In this document: one piece after another, positions 18,138 to 27,236 of the stretch
How the letters are laid out: each line of letters starts with the position of its first letter
Numbering within the stretch: the first letter of the stretch is position 1
Assembly: GCF_017355165.1 (NCBI RefSeq)
Contig: NZ_JADILK010000004.1
Span: 165,244-229,243, forward strand
Direction of reading: 5' to 3'
Length of the DNA: 64,000 bases
Source of the DNA: Bacillus sp. SD075
GTDB taxonomy: Bacteria > Bacillota > Bacilli > Bacillales > DSM-1321
Notes under the pieces: model-generated
What the model saw: the letters and a program-made list of their open reading frames with translations, nothing else
What the model was told of the DNA's origin: nothing
Database searches by the model: none
Translations under genes and position numbers: made by a program

Positions 18138-21100
18138 TCAGTCGCGCCCCTTGTATCCTGCCGGTGGCGTCTTTATATCTTGTGGCGCTGAAAGAATTGG
18201 CTTGCCTTTGAATACGGTTGGATCTACTTCAAATACACTTACCCCAACTTGATGATTCCCATGTATATGAGCAATTTGCCGTGCATATTTATTAAAAGGA
18301 GCTTGTGCAGTTGACCCTCCAAACTCGCCAGTATTTGCAAGTATTACTGGCTGATACATATGATAATGGAGCGCAGTAACCATATTGTCAAATGTTTGAA
18401 CATCCTGATTCATAGCAGCTATAACAAACAGGTCTGAAACTTCCCTTAAATCTGCGACTAAAGATAAGTCCGTCGCATCATAGCAAATTGCACCTGTTAC
18501 TCGAGTCTTACTTAGTCCACCATTGTTGAATTCAATTAAAACCTGATACGGTCTATAACTGTCAATGCCCATTTTTTTCTCTGATTTAGTCATATGCCTT
18601 TTCCCTTGGTAAACATAAGTAAATTCTCGACCCATAGGACGTTCAGATCGAAGGAGCCACAATGCCTGGTTAATCGGAGGCTTTGCAACATTCGGTTGAA
18701 TAAATGTAAGCCCAGCAAAGATATTTGCCTTGGTTGCATCTGATAACCCCCTCAACAAATCGATATCATCCGGATGAACCGTCAATTCAGGAAAAACAAT
18801 TAAATCAATATCCTTATCCCCCCTTGGGCTTAAATCTGTAGTTTGCTGTGCGGCCCGTGTTGCTTTAAGATGGCTATTTACTAAATTACAAATAGAAGCA
18901 ATATGATTCCGATGTAGTGCACGAAAAGATGGTGTCCAATGAACAGGATCTTTCATATTAAAATCAGACATTTTTGGAAGAAGTGGTTGTACAACTGCTA
19001 CCTGGATTTTCCCACCCTTGCCTAGTGTGCCAGTTTGGATGGGAAGTGTGTAAAAAGGCGTGTTGGATAGACGACCAAAGATTTTGCTTTGATAGGTAAG
19101 TCTGTTTTGTATAATACTTAAAAGATCTCCAGAATTTCGTACTTCTTCAAACTCATCAATCAATTCTCCCCATTGACGAATACCGGGCCATTGAAGCAAT
19201 CTAATCAACAATTCACTTAGCCACGGAGAAATTGGGCTTGGTTCGCTAAGAAGTCCTCTTTGTTGTGTGCTTAAACCAAACCTACGGGTAAACCACGTGG
19301 ATTTAACGCCTTTATATGAACTTGAATCTTGTTTCAGAAGATAAGTGTTTGAGGTATAATCATAATTACCTATGATACTCGAGCGCAAAATACTTCCTAG
19401 TACATATATCCATGAATATTTTTTTTTAACCCAGGATGGAATTTGATTTAAAGCAGAATTAGGTATATTTCCAAAAGATACCTTTAGAAAATCATCGTTT
19501 TGTTTAGGATTCTGAATCTCGTCCCAATCCTGGCATTTAACCATAATATCGCTAACCGTAGCGCCTTTTTTCAGTTTTTCTACTGCGTCCGGCTGTCTCA
19601 AAATGGACTGAGTAAGCAGCAATAATGCATTTTCTTGCTTAAAAGGATTAGATTCAGTTTGTATTATTCTCAATAAAGAAAGTTTATGATTTGATTTTAA
19701 ATTAATTTCCTTCATTCCGTAAGGTTTTATTGCGTTTCTAATGTCAGCAGGAATTTCTTCTTTCCATTGAGACGTCATCAGCCGTTTGGACTTAAGGATC
19801 TCAGTCATTAAATCCGGACGGTTCATAAATACGATATTGATGGCACTCTTTCGGTTTTCTGATTCATCCTCTCTATTCAGCATTTCAATAAACCAAGATG
19901 CATATCTTTTAGGATTCGGATTGATTTGCTGATTAACTAACGCGATTGACACATATTTTTGCAATTCCCATGCCTTATTAGTACGATAAAGAGCAGCGTC
20001 TTGTAACATTGCATATTGTGTTAGCTCCGGGATATTCGAATCAATAATAAAGCCGTAATCTCCGATGGATATTAAGAATAATATTGCTTGTTGCTTAATA
20101 TACCAAGGAGAATTAGAGTGATGTTCAAGAAGTTCTCTAGCAAAACTGGCGATTTCTTCTCTAAACTCTGGAAGATCTGCGGAATCAGGATAGATGGCTG
20201 CGACACGGTATCCTATATCTGTAGTAGCTGCTCTTAGTAAGTCGGCGGACACATATTCAGCCACTTTCATTTCACTTACATATGTATTTTCCTGGGATGG
20301 AGAATGCAACTTAGATTTCAATGCATCAATCACAGGAGTAAGCAACAAGGAATCAGGGTATAAATCTAGGGCACAGCGTAAGAGTAATGATAATGATGGA
20401 TTTCCTGCCCAGCAAGCAATTAACTTACGCGCTGCCGTTTCGAATTCGTGGTCCAACATTTGACCAGCTGTCATATTATCAGACTCGGAATCAATATTCC
20501 CCAACTTCTCGGTTAAATCTGTCATACTTCTTCTAAGTCTAAGTGACTTAACCATTCGTGTTGCGACGAATCGCTTCAAGGTATCGTCGCGAACGTCAAT
20601 ATCAGGTGTTGAAATTTTGGATAAAACCAGTGGGCTGGATGTCACTGGTTCATCACTCACCAGTTGGTCTGACATTCTTAGTAAACCATCAAGGCCTCCC
20701 GCAGCCTGCCGTAATGACTCTACATCGGGAGTCCCACTTAATACACTCTGAAACATATTCATAAGCGATGACACACTGTTCTGATTCGATAACTGTCTGT
20801 GGGAAATTACTTTAGTTTTATCACTATTTAACTCCAAAGGTAACTTTGCTCCAATTTTTTTTTGGTATTGCTTTATTAAATCGTTTATCATATCTACCAC
20901 GGAATTTTTCACGGTATCTACTTCAATTTCATTCGACACCTCAACCACCAGTCGAATATCATCCACATATCTACAATAATCGAGTAAAAGAAAAGCATTG
21001 TCCTCATATTTTTTGTTAATTCTATCTCCCACCATTTTATCAAAGCCAATAAGATAAGCATTGGAGTAGAAGCCGCTCGCTGTAAGACCTTGCGGAAGAC

Positions 21101-22013
21101 CCTTGGGTAGCTCTTCTACGGACATAATATTGGCATTTTCTGAATCACTATTTGCCCAGTGCCATGAAAACACTTGCTCTGTTTTCTCCCAAAATGCCTT
21201 CTCATCCTTTGATTCGTCATCGCTTAGTTCCTCTCCTAGGTTAAATTCCGCAGAATAGCTGTGATATAACCTCTTTAGTTCACGAATAAGAGCTTTTGTA
21301 TCTATATGATCATAAAATTCCTTTAAATCAAGCGAGACCACATACAAATTTTTATTAGGAGCAATAATTGAAGAATAATGCTGACAAATGCTTTTCGGCC
21401 TCAATAAAAAGGTTTTATAATCCTCATAATACTGGCGGTAACATCGGGAATTGCCCCACCCAAAATGAGCCTGTTTCCTTGTATGGGGATTTGTCTCCCA
21501 ATCACAATGAAGTCGGTTTCCATAGCTGAAAATTTGTTGACGTTGGGCGGAAAGAAAATCTGATTCATCGGTTGGACCTTGAATCGTCTCAACTGCATCA
21601 GCTAAGCAAAGCATAACTGCGGTTGATATTGTCTGATCCTTTATCGACAGGTGTGCTAAAGGTCTTAACTTTTGGCCTATAATATCGCCTTCCTCATTAA
21701 CCCGTTCAGGCCGCCAAGAATCAAAAGGTTCATTACTCTTCGATTCTAAGAAATGCCATTGTTTATTTTTAGGTGCCAATACTAACCGCATGGCATCCAC
21801 TTCATAAAGTGTTTCTTTTAGATTTTTTGCCCAAGTCTTAATCCGATTTTCCAAATCAATAGTAGAACAATCTAATTCTAATATATCCGCATACCAGTTA
21901 TGCGTTCGGATGTAGGAGTGTGATTTTTTCCAAGCTTGTGCGATAATGACTTCGTCGCTAAGGTATGATAGTCTTGGTGCAATTGTTTCATATTTTTCAT
22001 TAATAATGGACAT
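18138..22013 (-). CDS. Defence reverse transcriptase with C-terminal nitrilase domain (DRT type 1 / UG1)
   Basis: 1,291 residues. The RT domain (about 100-420) has motif A VVSLDLKEFYDHID (about 225-238), motif B GLPQGLTASGFYSNAYL, the catalytic YVDD in YCRYVDDIRLVV (about 348) and motif D LNSDKTKVI. A long helical middle region follows. From about 1005 a nitrilase/CN-hydrolase domain begins (IQVAVVQPLLPKM), with its Glu in FPELTVH (about 1076), Lys in YQGKRHMTK (about 1137) and Cys in GAICYDATD (about 1174), so the triad looks complete. This fusion is the DRT type 1 (UG1) antiphage class. GAGGTGACTAC precedes the ATG. It is the first cargo gene at the left end of the island. How the nitrilase serves defence is unknown. 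Confidence 0.88.
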   Translation of the reverse strand: MSIINEKYETIAPRLSYLSDEVIIAQAWKKSHSYIRTHNWYADILELDCSTIDLENRIKTWAKNLKETLYEVDAMRLVLAPKNKQWHFLESKSNEPFDSWRPERVNEEGDIIGQKLRPLAHLSIKDQTISTAVMLCLADAVETIQGPTDESDFLSAQRQQIFSYGNRLHCDWETNPHTRKQAHFGWGNSRCYRQYYEDYKTFLLRPKSICQHYSSIIAPNKNLYVVSLDLKEFYDHIDTKALIRELKRLYHSYSAEFNLGEELSDDESKDEKAFWEKTEQVFSWHWANSDSENANIMSVEELPKGLPQGLTASGFYSNAYLIGFDKMVGDRINKKYEDNAFLLLDYCRYVDDIRLVVEVSNEIEVDTVKNSVVDMINDLIKQYQKKIGAKLPLELNSDKTKVISHRQLSNQNSVSSLMNMFQSVLSGTPDVESLRQAAGGLDGLLRMSDQLVSDEPVTSSPLVLSKISTPDIDVRDDTLKRFVATRMVKSLRLRRSMTDLTEKLGNIDSESDNMTAGQMLDHEFETAARKLIACWAGNPSLSLLLRCALDLYPDSLLLTPVIDALKSKLHSPSQENTYVSEMKVAEYVSADLLRAATTDIGYRVAAIYPDSADLPEFREEIASFARELLEHHSNSPWYIKQQAILFLISIGDYGFIIDSNIPELTQYAMLQDAALYRTNKAWELQKYVSIALVNQQINPNPKRYASWFIEMLNREDESENRKSAINIVFMNRPDLMTEILKSKRLMTSQWKEEIPADIRNAIKPYGMKEINLKSNHKLSLLRIIQTESNPFKQENALLLLTQSILRQPDAVEKLKKGATVSDIMVKCQDWDEIQNPKQNDDFLKVSFGNIPNSALNQIPSWVKKKYSWIYVLGSILRSSIIGNYDYTSNTYLLKQDSSSYKGVKSTWFTRRFGLSTQQRGLLSEPSPISPWLSELLIRLLQWPGIRQWGELIDEFEEVRNSGDLLSIIQNRLTYQSKIFGRLSNTPFYTLPIQTGTLGKGGKIQVAVVQPLLPKMSDFNMKDPVHWTPSFRALHRNHIASICNLVNSHLKATRAAQQTTDLSPRGDKDIDLIVFPELTVHPDDIDLLRGLSDATKANIFAGLTFIQPNVAKPPINQALWLLRSERPMGREFTYVYQGKRHMTKSEKKMGIDSYRPYQVLIEFNNGGLSKTRVTGAICYDATDLSLVADLREVSDLFVIAAMNQDVQTFDNMVTALHYHMYQPVILANTGEFGGSTAQAPFNKYARQIAHIHGNHQVGVSVFEVDPTVFKGKPILSAPQDIKTPPAGYKGRD

Positions 22014-22740
22014 GTAGTCACCTCTGCGTTTTTCTATTAAACTTTTAAAAAAGTTTATATTATTAACTAATAGATAAATCTTCCAAAAACATTATATTCG
22101 ATAAACCACTATAAAATCTATTTCAAATTAAAAATATCAACAATAATTGACATATATTAGAATAATCTACTTTACTTTGTACAATAATCTATTATCCCAA
22201 TTTACACACCTCTTTTTTCTGAAAACTATCGAAAATTCCAAATATTAAACTTTTCCTTCAGCAGTGAACCTGCCCCTACCTTTTTAAATCTACCTAAAAA
22301 ACATACTTCTAAGTTTATATTTCAAGAGAATAACCAGCTCTAATTACATTTGGAAGTGGATTTTAAATTTTTTTTATTTTTTTCTCTAGACCCTTGTCAA
22401 CGCCAGAATTCAAATAATATAATGTGTGCGAATTAAATAAGTAAATTCAAATTAAATACCATTAAACCTAATATTAAAATAAGAGGAAAAAAAATTATTG
22501 CTAAAAACATCGAAGATTATCCAATGATTTTAACTGCTGTACACTTATCTGAAATCCTATCTACAGCTTGCGAATAAAGGGAACAAAGACGTTTCCACTA
22601 ATTATAGGAAGAAAAAAAAGAGTCCTTTAGGATGTGTTTCCCCAATGACTCCTACAGCAACAAGTGAACCATTATCGAGTACACATAATACTATGAAGGC
22701 AGGAAAATGAAAGGTTCAATAAAAAGGAGGAAACATTTAT
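22014..22740. other. AT-rich non-coding region upstream of the RT gene
   Basis: About 700 nt without an intact gene. It contains the excisionase remnant at 22494-22577. On the minus strand around 22612-22710 there is a short protein-like frame (including CVLDNGSLVAVGVIGETHP) with no start or ribosome site, probably another gene scrap. The part next to the RT start may hold its promoter. Confidence 0.5.
22494..22577 (+). pseudogene. Truncated excisionase-like gene
   Basis: After AGAGGAAAA the frame reads IEDYPMILTAVHLSEILSTA then a stop. It aligns with the N-terminus of the two intact small DNA-binding proteins in this island (DYPEILNVSDIQEILGIGRK at 24446 and DYPEILNVLDIQNILDIGRK at 38158). 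The recognition helix and wing are missing and the start codon is gone or is ATT. It is a relic of a third copy. Confidence 0.65.
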
Positions 22741-23310
22741 TCATACATTTTTAATATATGGATTAAATAAAATTCTTATATTCTCAACCCTCTCTTCCGC
22801 TTTTTTGTTCTGATATCTACAATATGATCTTTCATCCTTTATAGTAGCTCTCGCATTTACCAAATACGGACCATTGTTTAAGGCATGATAGACCTCGTTT
22901 TCATAAAACCTTTCATTATCACAAGCATTCCATGTAACCATCCAATAGCTTTGATCGATATCTTCTAATAACTCATAAAAATATTTAGGTGTAGAGTTTT
23001 CCATAAAATTATTCCCTTTCTTCAAGAAATTAATGTGATTCGTTAGTCGTTTGTATATGTCTCCACTGCCCACATACACTGGAGACAATATATTTTGAGG
23101 ATGCCATATTAAAATTACATATACTCCTCTTGTATTCTTGTTCAAATTTTTACCAATGCAATTACTTGATAAAGTGATTATAGGGGAATAACTAGGCATT
23201 CCAGTAAACAAAGGGAGCATACAATCTGTGGGTATACAAACTCCGGGTTTCATATCCATAAAGTGAAAATAAGAAAACTGTATGTCAACTGGTACTTGAA
23301 CTTGATTCAT
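22741..23310 (-). CDS. GIY-YIG domain protein
   Basis: 189 residues. The middle holds GIY-YIG nuclease-like elements: RGVYVILI (about 62-69), SPVYVGSGDIYKRLTNHI (about 77-94, giving the YVG and the arginine), and a glutamate-containing NERFYENEVYHAL further on, followed by NARATIKDE. GIY-YIG folds cut DNA or serve as homing or restriction modules. No partner domain is attached. AAGGAG lies 11 nt before the ATG. It sits between the RT and the replication genes of the island and could be defensive or part of the element; this is inference. Confidence 0.6.
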   Translation of the reverse strand: MNQVQVPVDIQFSYFHFMDMKPGVCIPTDCMLPLFTGMPSYSPIITLSSNCIGKNLNKNTRGVYVILIWHPQNILSPVYVGSGDIYKRLTNHINFLKKGNNFMENSTPKYFYELLEDIDQSYWMVTWNACDNERFYENEVYHALNNGPYLVNARATIKDERSYCRYQNKKAEERVENIRILFNPYIKNV

Positions 23311-23685
23311 AAATGTAGAAACTCCTTTTTTTAGATAATTACTTTAATTCTATCCAGATTTTATAAACGTATATACCCCAACCCACTATAGATTTCCCGG
23401 AATATTAAGTTATTTGGGGGAATCTATAGAAACTAGTCGAAATTAGCAGAAATGACCCAAAAACCCTTAGAAGGTATTCCTATATAATTTCTATCCATCA
23501 GTTACCACGGTAGAGCAAGATAGACTTTTAAATTACATCTGAAATAAAATAAGAGCATGGACAATTAATCCAAAATACACAGTTGTAAACAAGTTCACAA
23601 AAGATACCCAGTAGATATTTAACTTGATAAATAGTGATTAATTTGACGAAAAATCTAAATCTAAATCTAACAGTTAGGAGAAAAT
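23311..23685. other. Divergent intergenic region before rep
   Basis: AT-rich, between divergent GIY-YIG and rep genes; it should hold both promoters. No other feature is recognised. Confidence 0.45.
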
Positions 23686-24462
23686 ATGAACACGCCACAG
23701 TATACGAAAGCTATTATTAGTAACCAGTTAGTAGAAGTCACCCAACAATCATACCTCCCAACCACAGGTAGAACTTCTCAAGGAGGTCGCAAACCCTTCA
23801 CAAATCAAAGTAAGGAGAACTATCAAGTAAATATTAAGAAAGGCATCAATCGTGCTCGTAAGCAAATTAGAAGACTACTAGAGTGTAACTTTACTGATCA
23901 ATATGCATTTGTCACACTTACCTTTACACCATCCAAAGAAATAGATCTTACTGATATCAAAAGCTGTAATAAGATGTTTGCAGACTTTAAGAAGCGTCTT
24001 GCTTATTACTTAAAAACAAACAATCTACCCGACTTTAAGTATCTAGGTGTTACAGAGTTCCAAGACAAGAAACGACAGGGGGCAATACATTACCATCTTG
24101 TGTGTAACCTTACTGACATACCTTCAGACACCTTACAACAACTTTGGCAATATGGTTGGGTCAACAAAGCAATCACTCTATCCAACGCCGTAGCGAATGA
24201 AAAGATTGCTTTCTATTTAAATAAGGGAATTACTGACCCACGACTCAACGGTCACAAAAGATATTTCCATTCATATGGTCTAAAAAAACCTATCACTCTT
24301 GAAATAAAGAATCCAGCAGAGTTTTATAACTATCTTGATGATTGCCAGCCTACTCTAACAGACGGCAACACTTTTCATTCACCTTATACTGGAGAGACTA
24401 AATATGAACAATACTATGTTGAAAACACAAAGGAGCTACTCGAATATGTACAAGAACTTTGA
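23686..24462 (+). CDS. rep: HUH-type rolling-circle replication initiator (Rep)
   Basis: 258 residues. Motif I YAFVTLTFTP (about 71-80), the HUH metal-binding motif GAIHYHLVCNL (His-Tyr-His at about 133-135) and a catalytic tyrosine candidate in IAFYLNKGI (about 176) are in the usual order, followed by KRYFHSYGLKKPI, a conserved tail of Gram-positive Rep proteins. It would nick one strand at a double-strand origin and start rolling-circle replication of the excised element. TAGGAG precedes the ATG. It overlaps the next gene by 17 nt and so starts a three-gene operon (rep, xis, rep-like). Confidence 0.82.
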   Translation: MNTPQYTKAIISNQLVEVTQQSYLPTTGRTSQGGRKPFTNQSKENYQVNIKKGINRARKQIRRLLECNFTDQYAFVTLTFTPSKEIDLTDIKSCNKMFADFKKRLAYYLKTNNLPDFKYLGVTEFQDKKRQGAIHYHLVCNLTDIPSDTLQQLWQYGWVNKAITLSNAVANEKIAFYLNKGITDPRLNGHKRYFHSYGLKKPITLEIKNPAEFYNYLDDCQPTLTDGNTFHSPYTGETKYEQYYVENTKELLEYVQEL

Positions 24463-24637
24463 TGATTATCCAGAGATACTAAATGTGTCAGACATCCAAG
24501 AAATACTTGGTATTGGGAGAAAGCAGGCTTATGAGCTTTCTCATTCAGGAAAATTTCATGTGATAAAAATCGGAAAGCGCATTAAAGTGTCAAAAAACGT
24601 TTTATTAACCTGGATTGAAGGAGGCAACCAGCTATGA
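24446..24637 (+). CDS. xis: Small MerR/excisionase-type DNA-binding protein
   Basis: 63 residues, beginning MYKNFDDYPEILNVSDIQEI. Winged-helix excisionase family: GIGRKQAYELSHSG is the helix-turn-helix and FHVIKIGKRIKVSK the wing. AAGGAG stands before the ATG at 24446, so I prefer this to the longer frame from 24404. The length then equals the paralogue at 38158. It overlaps rep upstream and the next gene by four bases (ATGA), so it is co-translated. It likely directs excision or controls the operon. Confidence 0.72.
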   Translation: MYKNFDDYPEILNVSDIQEILGIGRKQAYELSHSGKFHVIKIGKRIKVSKNVLLTWIEGGNQL

Positions 24638-25362
24638 GAAAACAGACAAAATTAGTGGATTGTGGAGCAACCGTTTTTGTGTATGATTTTCAATGCAGTG
24701 GAAGCGAAGTTAAAGAGTTGCGATTTGAACGAGATGTATTCAATGGCAATATTACTAATATGAAAAGGTTACTCTTAACTAACTTTGTAAATGATATTTT
24801 GCTAGCAACCTTCTGTTTACGGATCTCGTTAAATGAATATGAAAAGGTTACAGACATATTAAATCAATTTGTCAGACATCTTAAAAGATCAAGTGGGCAT
24901 CACGATATGAAATACCTAGCAGTTACAAAGCCTTCATCTGATAAGAATGAGGATCATGCATATATTCTTCTTATTACAGATATAGAGATCTACGAATTAA
25001 CAAATGCATTAGATGATGATATCACTGAAGACCAGGAGGAAGAATACTTTGAAGGAATTTGGGGAGATGAATTATTTATTGATGTTTACTCCCCAGGAGA
25101 ATTGATCGAAACCTTTACTTCTGCTTATAAAAAGTCGTTAAAGATTAATATCCTTGAAAAGTTTCCTAAAAGTTTTCGTAATAACCTCTTACAACCTTCA
25201 GTACTTTGGAACAAAGAAGCAGATACTTTCATAAATAATCATAACTTTTCTAAATATCCTGTACACCAATCATATGAAGTTTACGATAATTCATCTGGTT
25301 TTATAAAAATTAACGAATATTCTCTTTATGATACAAGCTCTTGCACAGAAGAGTGGGATTGA
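24634..25362 (+). CDS. Degenerate Rep-like protein lacking the HUH motif
   Basis: 242 residues, start overlapping the xis stop (ATGA), ribosome site AAGGAGG. The sequence aligns with the Rep encoded two genes upstream: LLATFCLRISLNEYEK against FVTLTFTPSKEI, FVRHLKRSSG against FKKRLAYYLK, MKYLAVTKPSSDKNEDHAY against FKYLGVTEFQDKKRQGAIHY, and PKSFRNNLLQPSVL against HKRYFHSYGLKKPI. The His-x-His pair is reduced to HAY, and the tyrosine region is replaced by acidic sequence. It is therefore probably catalytically dead but keeps the fold. A regulatory, dimerising or structural partner of Rep is my inference. An unrelated hypothetical remains possible. Confidence 0.55.
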   Translation: MRKQTKLVDCGATVFVYDFQCSGSEVKELRFERDVFNGNITNMKRLLLTNFVNDILLATFCLRISLNEYEKVTDILNQFVRHLKRSSGHHDMKYLAVTKPSSDKNEDHAYILLITDIEIYELTNALDDDITEDQEEEYFEGIWGDELFIDVYSPGELIETFTSAYKKSLKINILEKFPKSFRNNLLQPSVLWNKEADTFINNHNFSKYPVHQSYEVYDNSSGFIKINEYSLYDTSSCTEEWD

Positions 25363-25770
25363 GGCTTTTATCTATAGACAATACAATATTGCCCCAAGTT
25401 TAAATCGAGGAACAAAGTTTTGGAGTTCATTGTTTAATAAAAATTTAGTTGACAGGTAGAATCAACAAATTGTAGGCAAAGAAATCAAAAAGTTATAGAA
25501 TCAAGCTATTTGCTCTCTCACATTAAAAAGAAAAAGAACCACTCATCCTACCAAGATGGCAATGGTTCTTCTTTCATTCATCGATATATCTAAATACGAA
25601 AATTTGACATCATAACTCCCTGTCACTAACCTTCTTAAGCTTTTCTAATACTCCACGACCGCATATTGCCTTAAAAATATCCTAAGCAATTAATGCCATT
25701 CAAGCCGCACATTTTTTGAATGTTAACCAGACGGTATGGCCTTCACTTAACTTGCAGGAATCACTTATAA
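25363..25770. other. Intergenic, after the rep operon
   Basis: No gene. A hairpin aagaacca / tggttctt at 25534-25570 is the likely operon terminator. Confidence 0.5.
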
Positions 25771-25830
25771 GAAAAGGCGGTGGGGCACCGATCATTAGTT
25801 GACTAAGGCTTTGTTATACCTACTACCCTT
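25771..25830 (+). other. Origin-like conserved block, copy A
   Basis: Contains a G-rich lead (gcggtggggcaccg), a small hairpin (ttagt-tg-actaa) and then acctactaccct. The same order of elements recurs at 37730-37790. A hairpin next to a TACTACC-like site resembles rolling-circle nick sites (the pMV158 type is TACTACG). With a Rep gene just upstream, I infer a double-strand origin or nick site. Confidence 0.4.
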
Positions 25831-25929
25831 TCAAAATTCTTTCCTATTTTAAGAATTCACACCAACACTTTGTGACAGTTCTGTGAACGATTTTGTCCAA
25901 GGTAGAAAATCGCCATTTTAAGCGGTATA

Positions 25930-26455
25930 TATAGATAGTGAGCACTTAGTGAAAGCAAACCCCCAAGTTCCTGTCAGTGAAGGGCAAACCCTCACGAGAA
26001 AAGGAACTCTTAGTGTAAGAAACAGGGATGATACAAATGGAATCTGCCTTGAGAGATAGGAGATAACAATCGGTGAGCGAATAGCATAGTGTATGACATG
26101 TCAGGTAGCACACTCACAAGGAAGGAACCTGTGAGAGAAAGGGAACTACCACTTAGCCGTAGTCTGCACTTTTATAAAGTACCACCCTAAGGTAAACTAA
26201 GACCAAAAGGTCAAAACCTTTCTATTCATTAAGGGTATATCGCTTATGGTAGAAGAAGAAGGTGAAAAGCATATTTCTAAATAAGCCATTATGAGTCAGG
26301 AAACAACTCTGGCCCGCCAGTAAGCAATGAGGAATGGTATATACTGAATAAAAGCTCGTAGCGAATGTAAACGAGAGAGAACGTGTCCCGCAGGACCATG
26401 CGGAATCAAGTAGCCGTAGGTTCATAATAAATGTGGTGAAAATTCTATCAGTATG
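25930..26455 (+). ncRNA. Candidate long structured non-coding RNA (about 520 nt)
   Basis: No credible ORF on either strand, base composition clearly richer in G and C than the flanks, and many short hairpins: a nested pair (25967-25972 with 26002-26007, enclosing 25977-25984 with 25989-25995), 26113-26117 with 26131-26135, 26201-26204 with 26209-26212, 26355-26359 with 26371-26375, and 26388-26392 with 26399-26403. Loops are A/G-rich when read on the plus strand, which favours that strand. The short words tagccgtag (26153, 26411) and gagaaa-gggaac-like segments recur. Size and setting recall phage-borne long RNAs such as ROOL or GOLLD, but I cannot assign a family. Confidence 0.5.
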
Positions 26456-26695
26456 AAATTATTTTGTTTACTACTTTACTTTCTGAAAAGGGAGCAAGCT
26501 ACTATCTTTATCCTTTTTCTAAACAAAAACAAGAAAAGTAATTTACCTCTCTTGTTTTAACGATAAATGTTATTTACTTTTTATATGGAATCTGACAAGC
26601 TTCTCTTATATTAATGAACACCGAATCACTCTGCACATCGCTTCCTCATAGATTAATAAATGTCGGAAACTCAGGGATTACCAATTATAGTATTT
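26456..26695. other. AT-rich spacer with weak terminator-like hairpin
   Basis: Contains an inverted repeat aaaacaaga / tcttgtttt at 26526-26558, which could end the RNA candidate to the left. Nothing else is seen. Confidence 0.4.
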
Positions 26696-27189
26696 TTATT
26701 TCTTAAATATGAATATCTCTTCCCTCATAGCTCGTTCTTCTACTACTTGCCTATTCTTTATCATATAAATATAAACCTTCTCCAACATGTCACCAAGGTC
26801 CTCTTAATGCTCTTCTTAAGGCATATAGTGCTCCTAGTTAGTGGGACTAGCAACATTCGTCCATAAACAGCTTCAATTTGGTGTGGCAAAGGCATAACAT
26901 TTTTACCCTAATGCTCTTGTCTTTGCATACTTTGCTTCATTGCGGAGCGCATTGTACAATAAATAATGTTGAATATCTAATGGAGCAAGCTTCTGTTCAG
27001 TTGAATCTGACGCATTTATACACTCCATCGATGCAAATGCTTCCTTCTCCACTAATATCTCAAAGAATTGGTTTGATTTCTACCGATTGCCTCGACAAGG
27101 TAAAACACTTCGTCTATGGCTTCACATTTCTTAATCTCAACTGTTTCAAGAAACTGTGGTCCTCTTATTACATCTCCAGCTCTAAACAT
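26696..27189 (-). pseudogene. brxHII: Remnant of the BREX type 3 SNF2-like helicase (brxHII)
   Basis: Starts with a good ribosome site and ATG at 27189: MFRAGDVIRGPQFLETVEIK, the N-terminus typical of large SNF2/DUF3883-type helicases of BREX and DISARM. This frame stops at 27052. In another frame (about 26835-26892) comes PLPHQIEAVYGRMLLVPLTR, the Q-motif region that normally leads directly to the Walker A motif. The Walker A part is gone. A third piece (ALR-EDLGDMLEKVYIY to 26696) looks like a far C-terminal scrap. Under 500 nt remain of a gene that should be near 3 kb, so two or more frameshifts and a large internal deletion have destroyed it. It lies downstream of brxA, behind a hairpin. 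Confidence 0.72.
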
Positions 27190-27207
27190 GAACATCCCCC
27201 TATAAAA

Positions 27208-27236
27208 TTTCCCCTATTCAAATGAATAAGGGAAAT
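27208..27236 (-). terminator. Terminator after brxA
   Basis: Inverted repeat tttccc-ttattc / gaata-ggggaaa followed by tttt on the minus strand, directly after the brxA stop. Confidence 0.7.

Noticed and set aside
25930..26455. Group II intron or CRISPR tracr-like RNA
   Set aside because: No group II domain V motif, no intron-encoded protein, no cas genes nearby.
26660..27225. Plus-strand frames of 68 and 115 codons
   Set aside because: They are antisense to the helicase remnant, whose motifs explain the sequence better.
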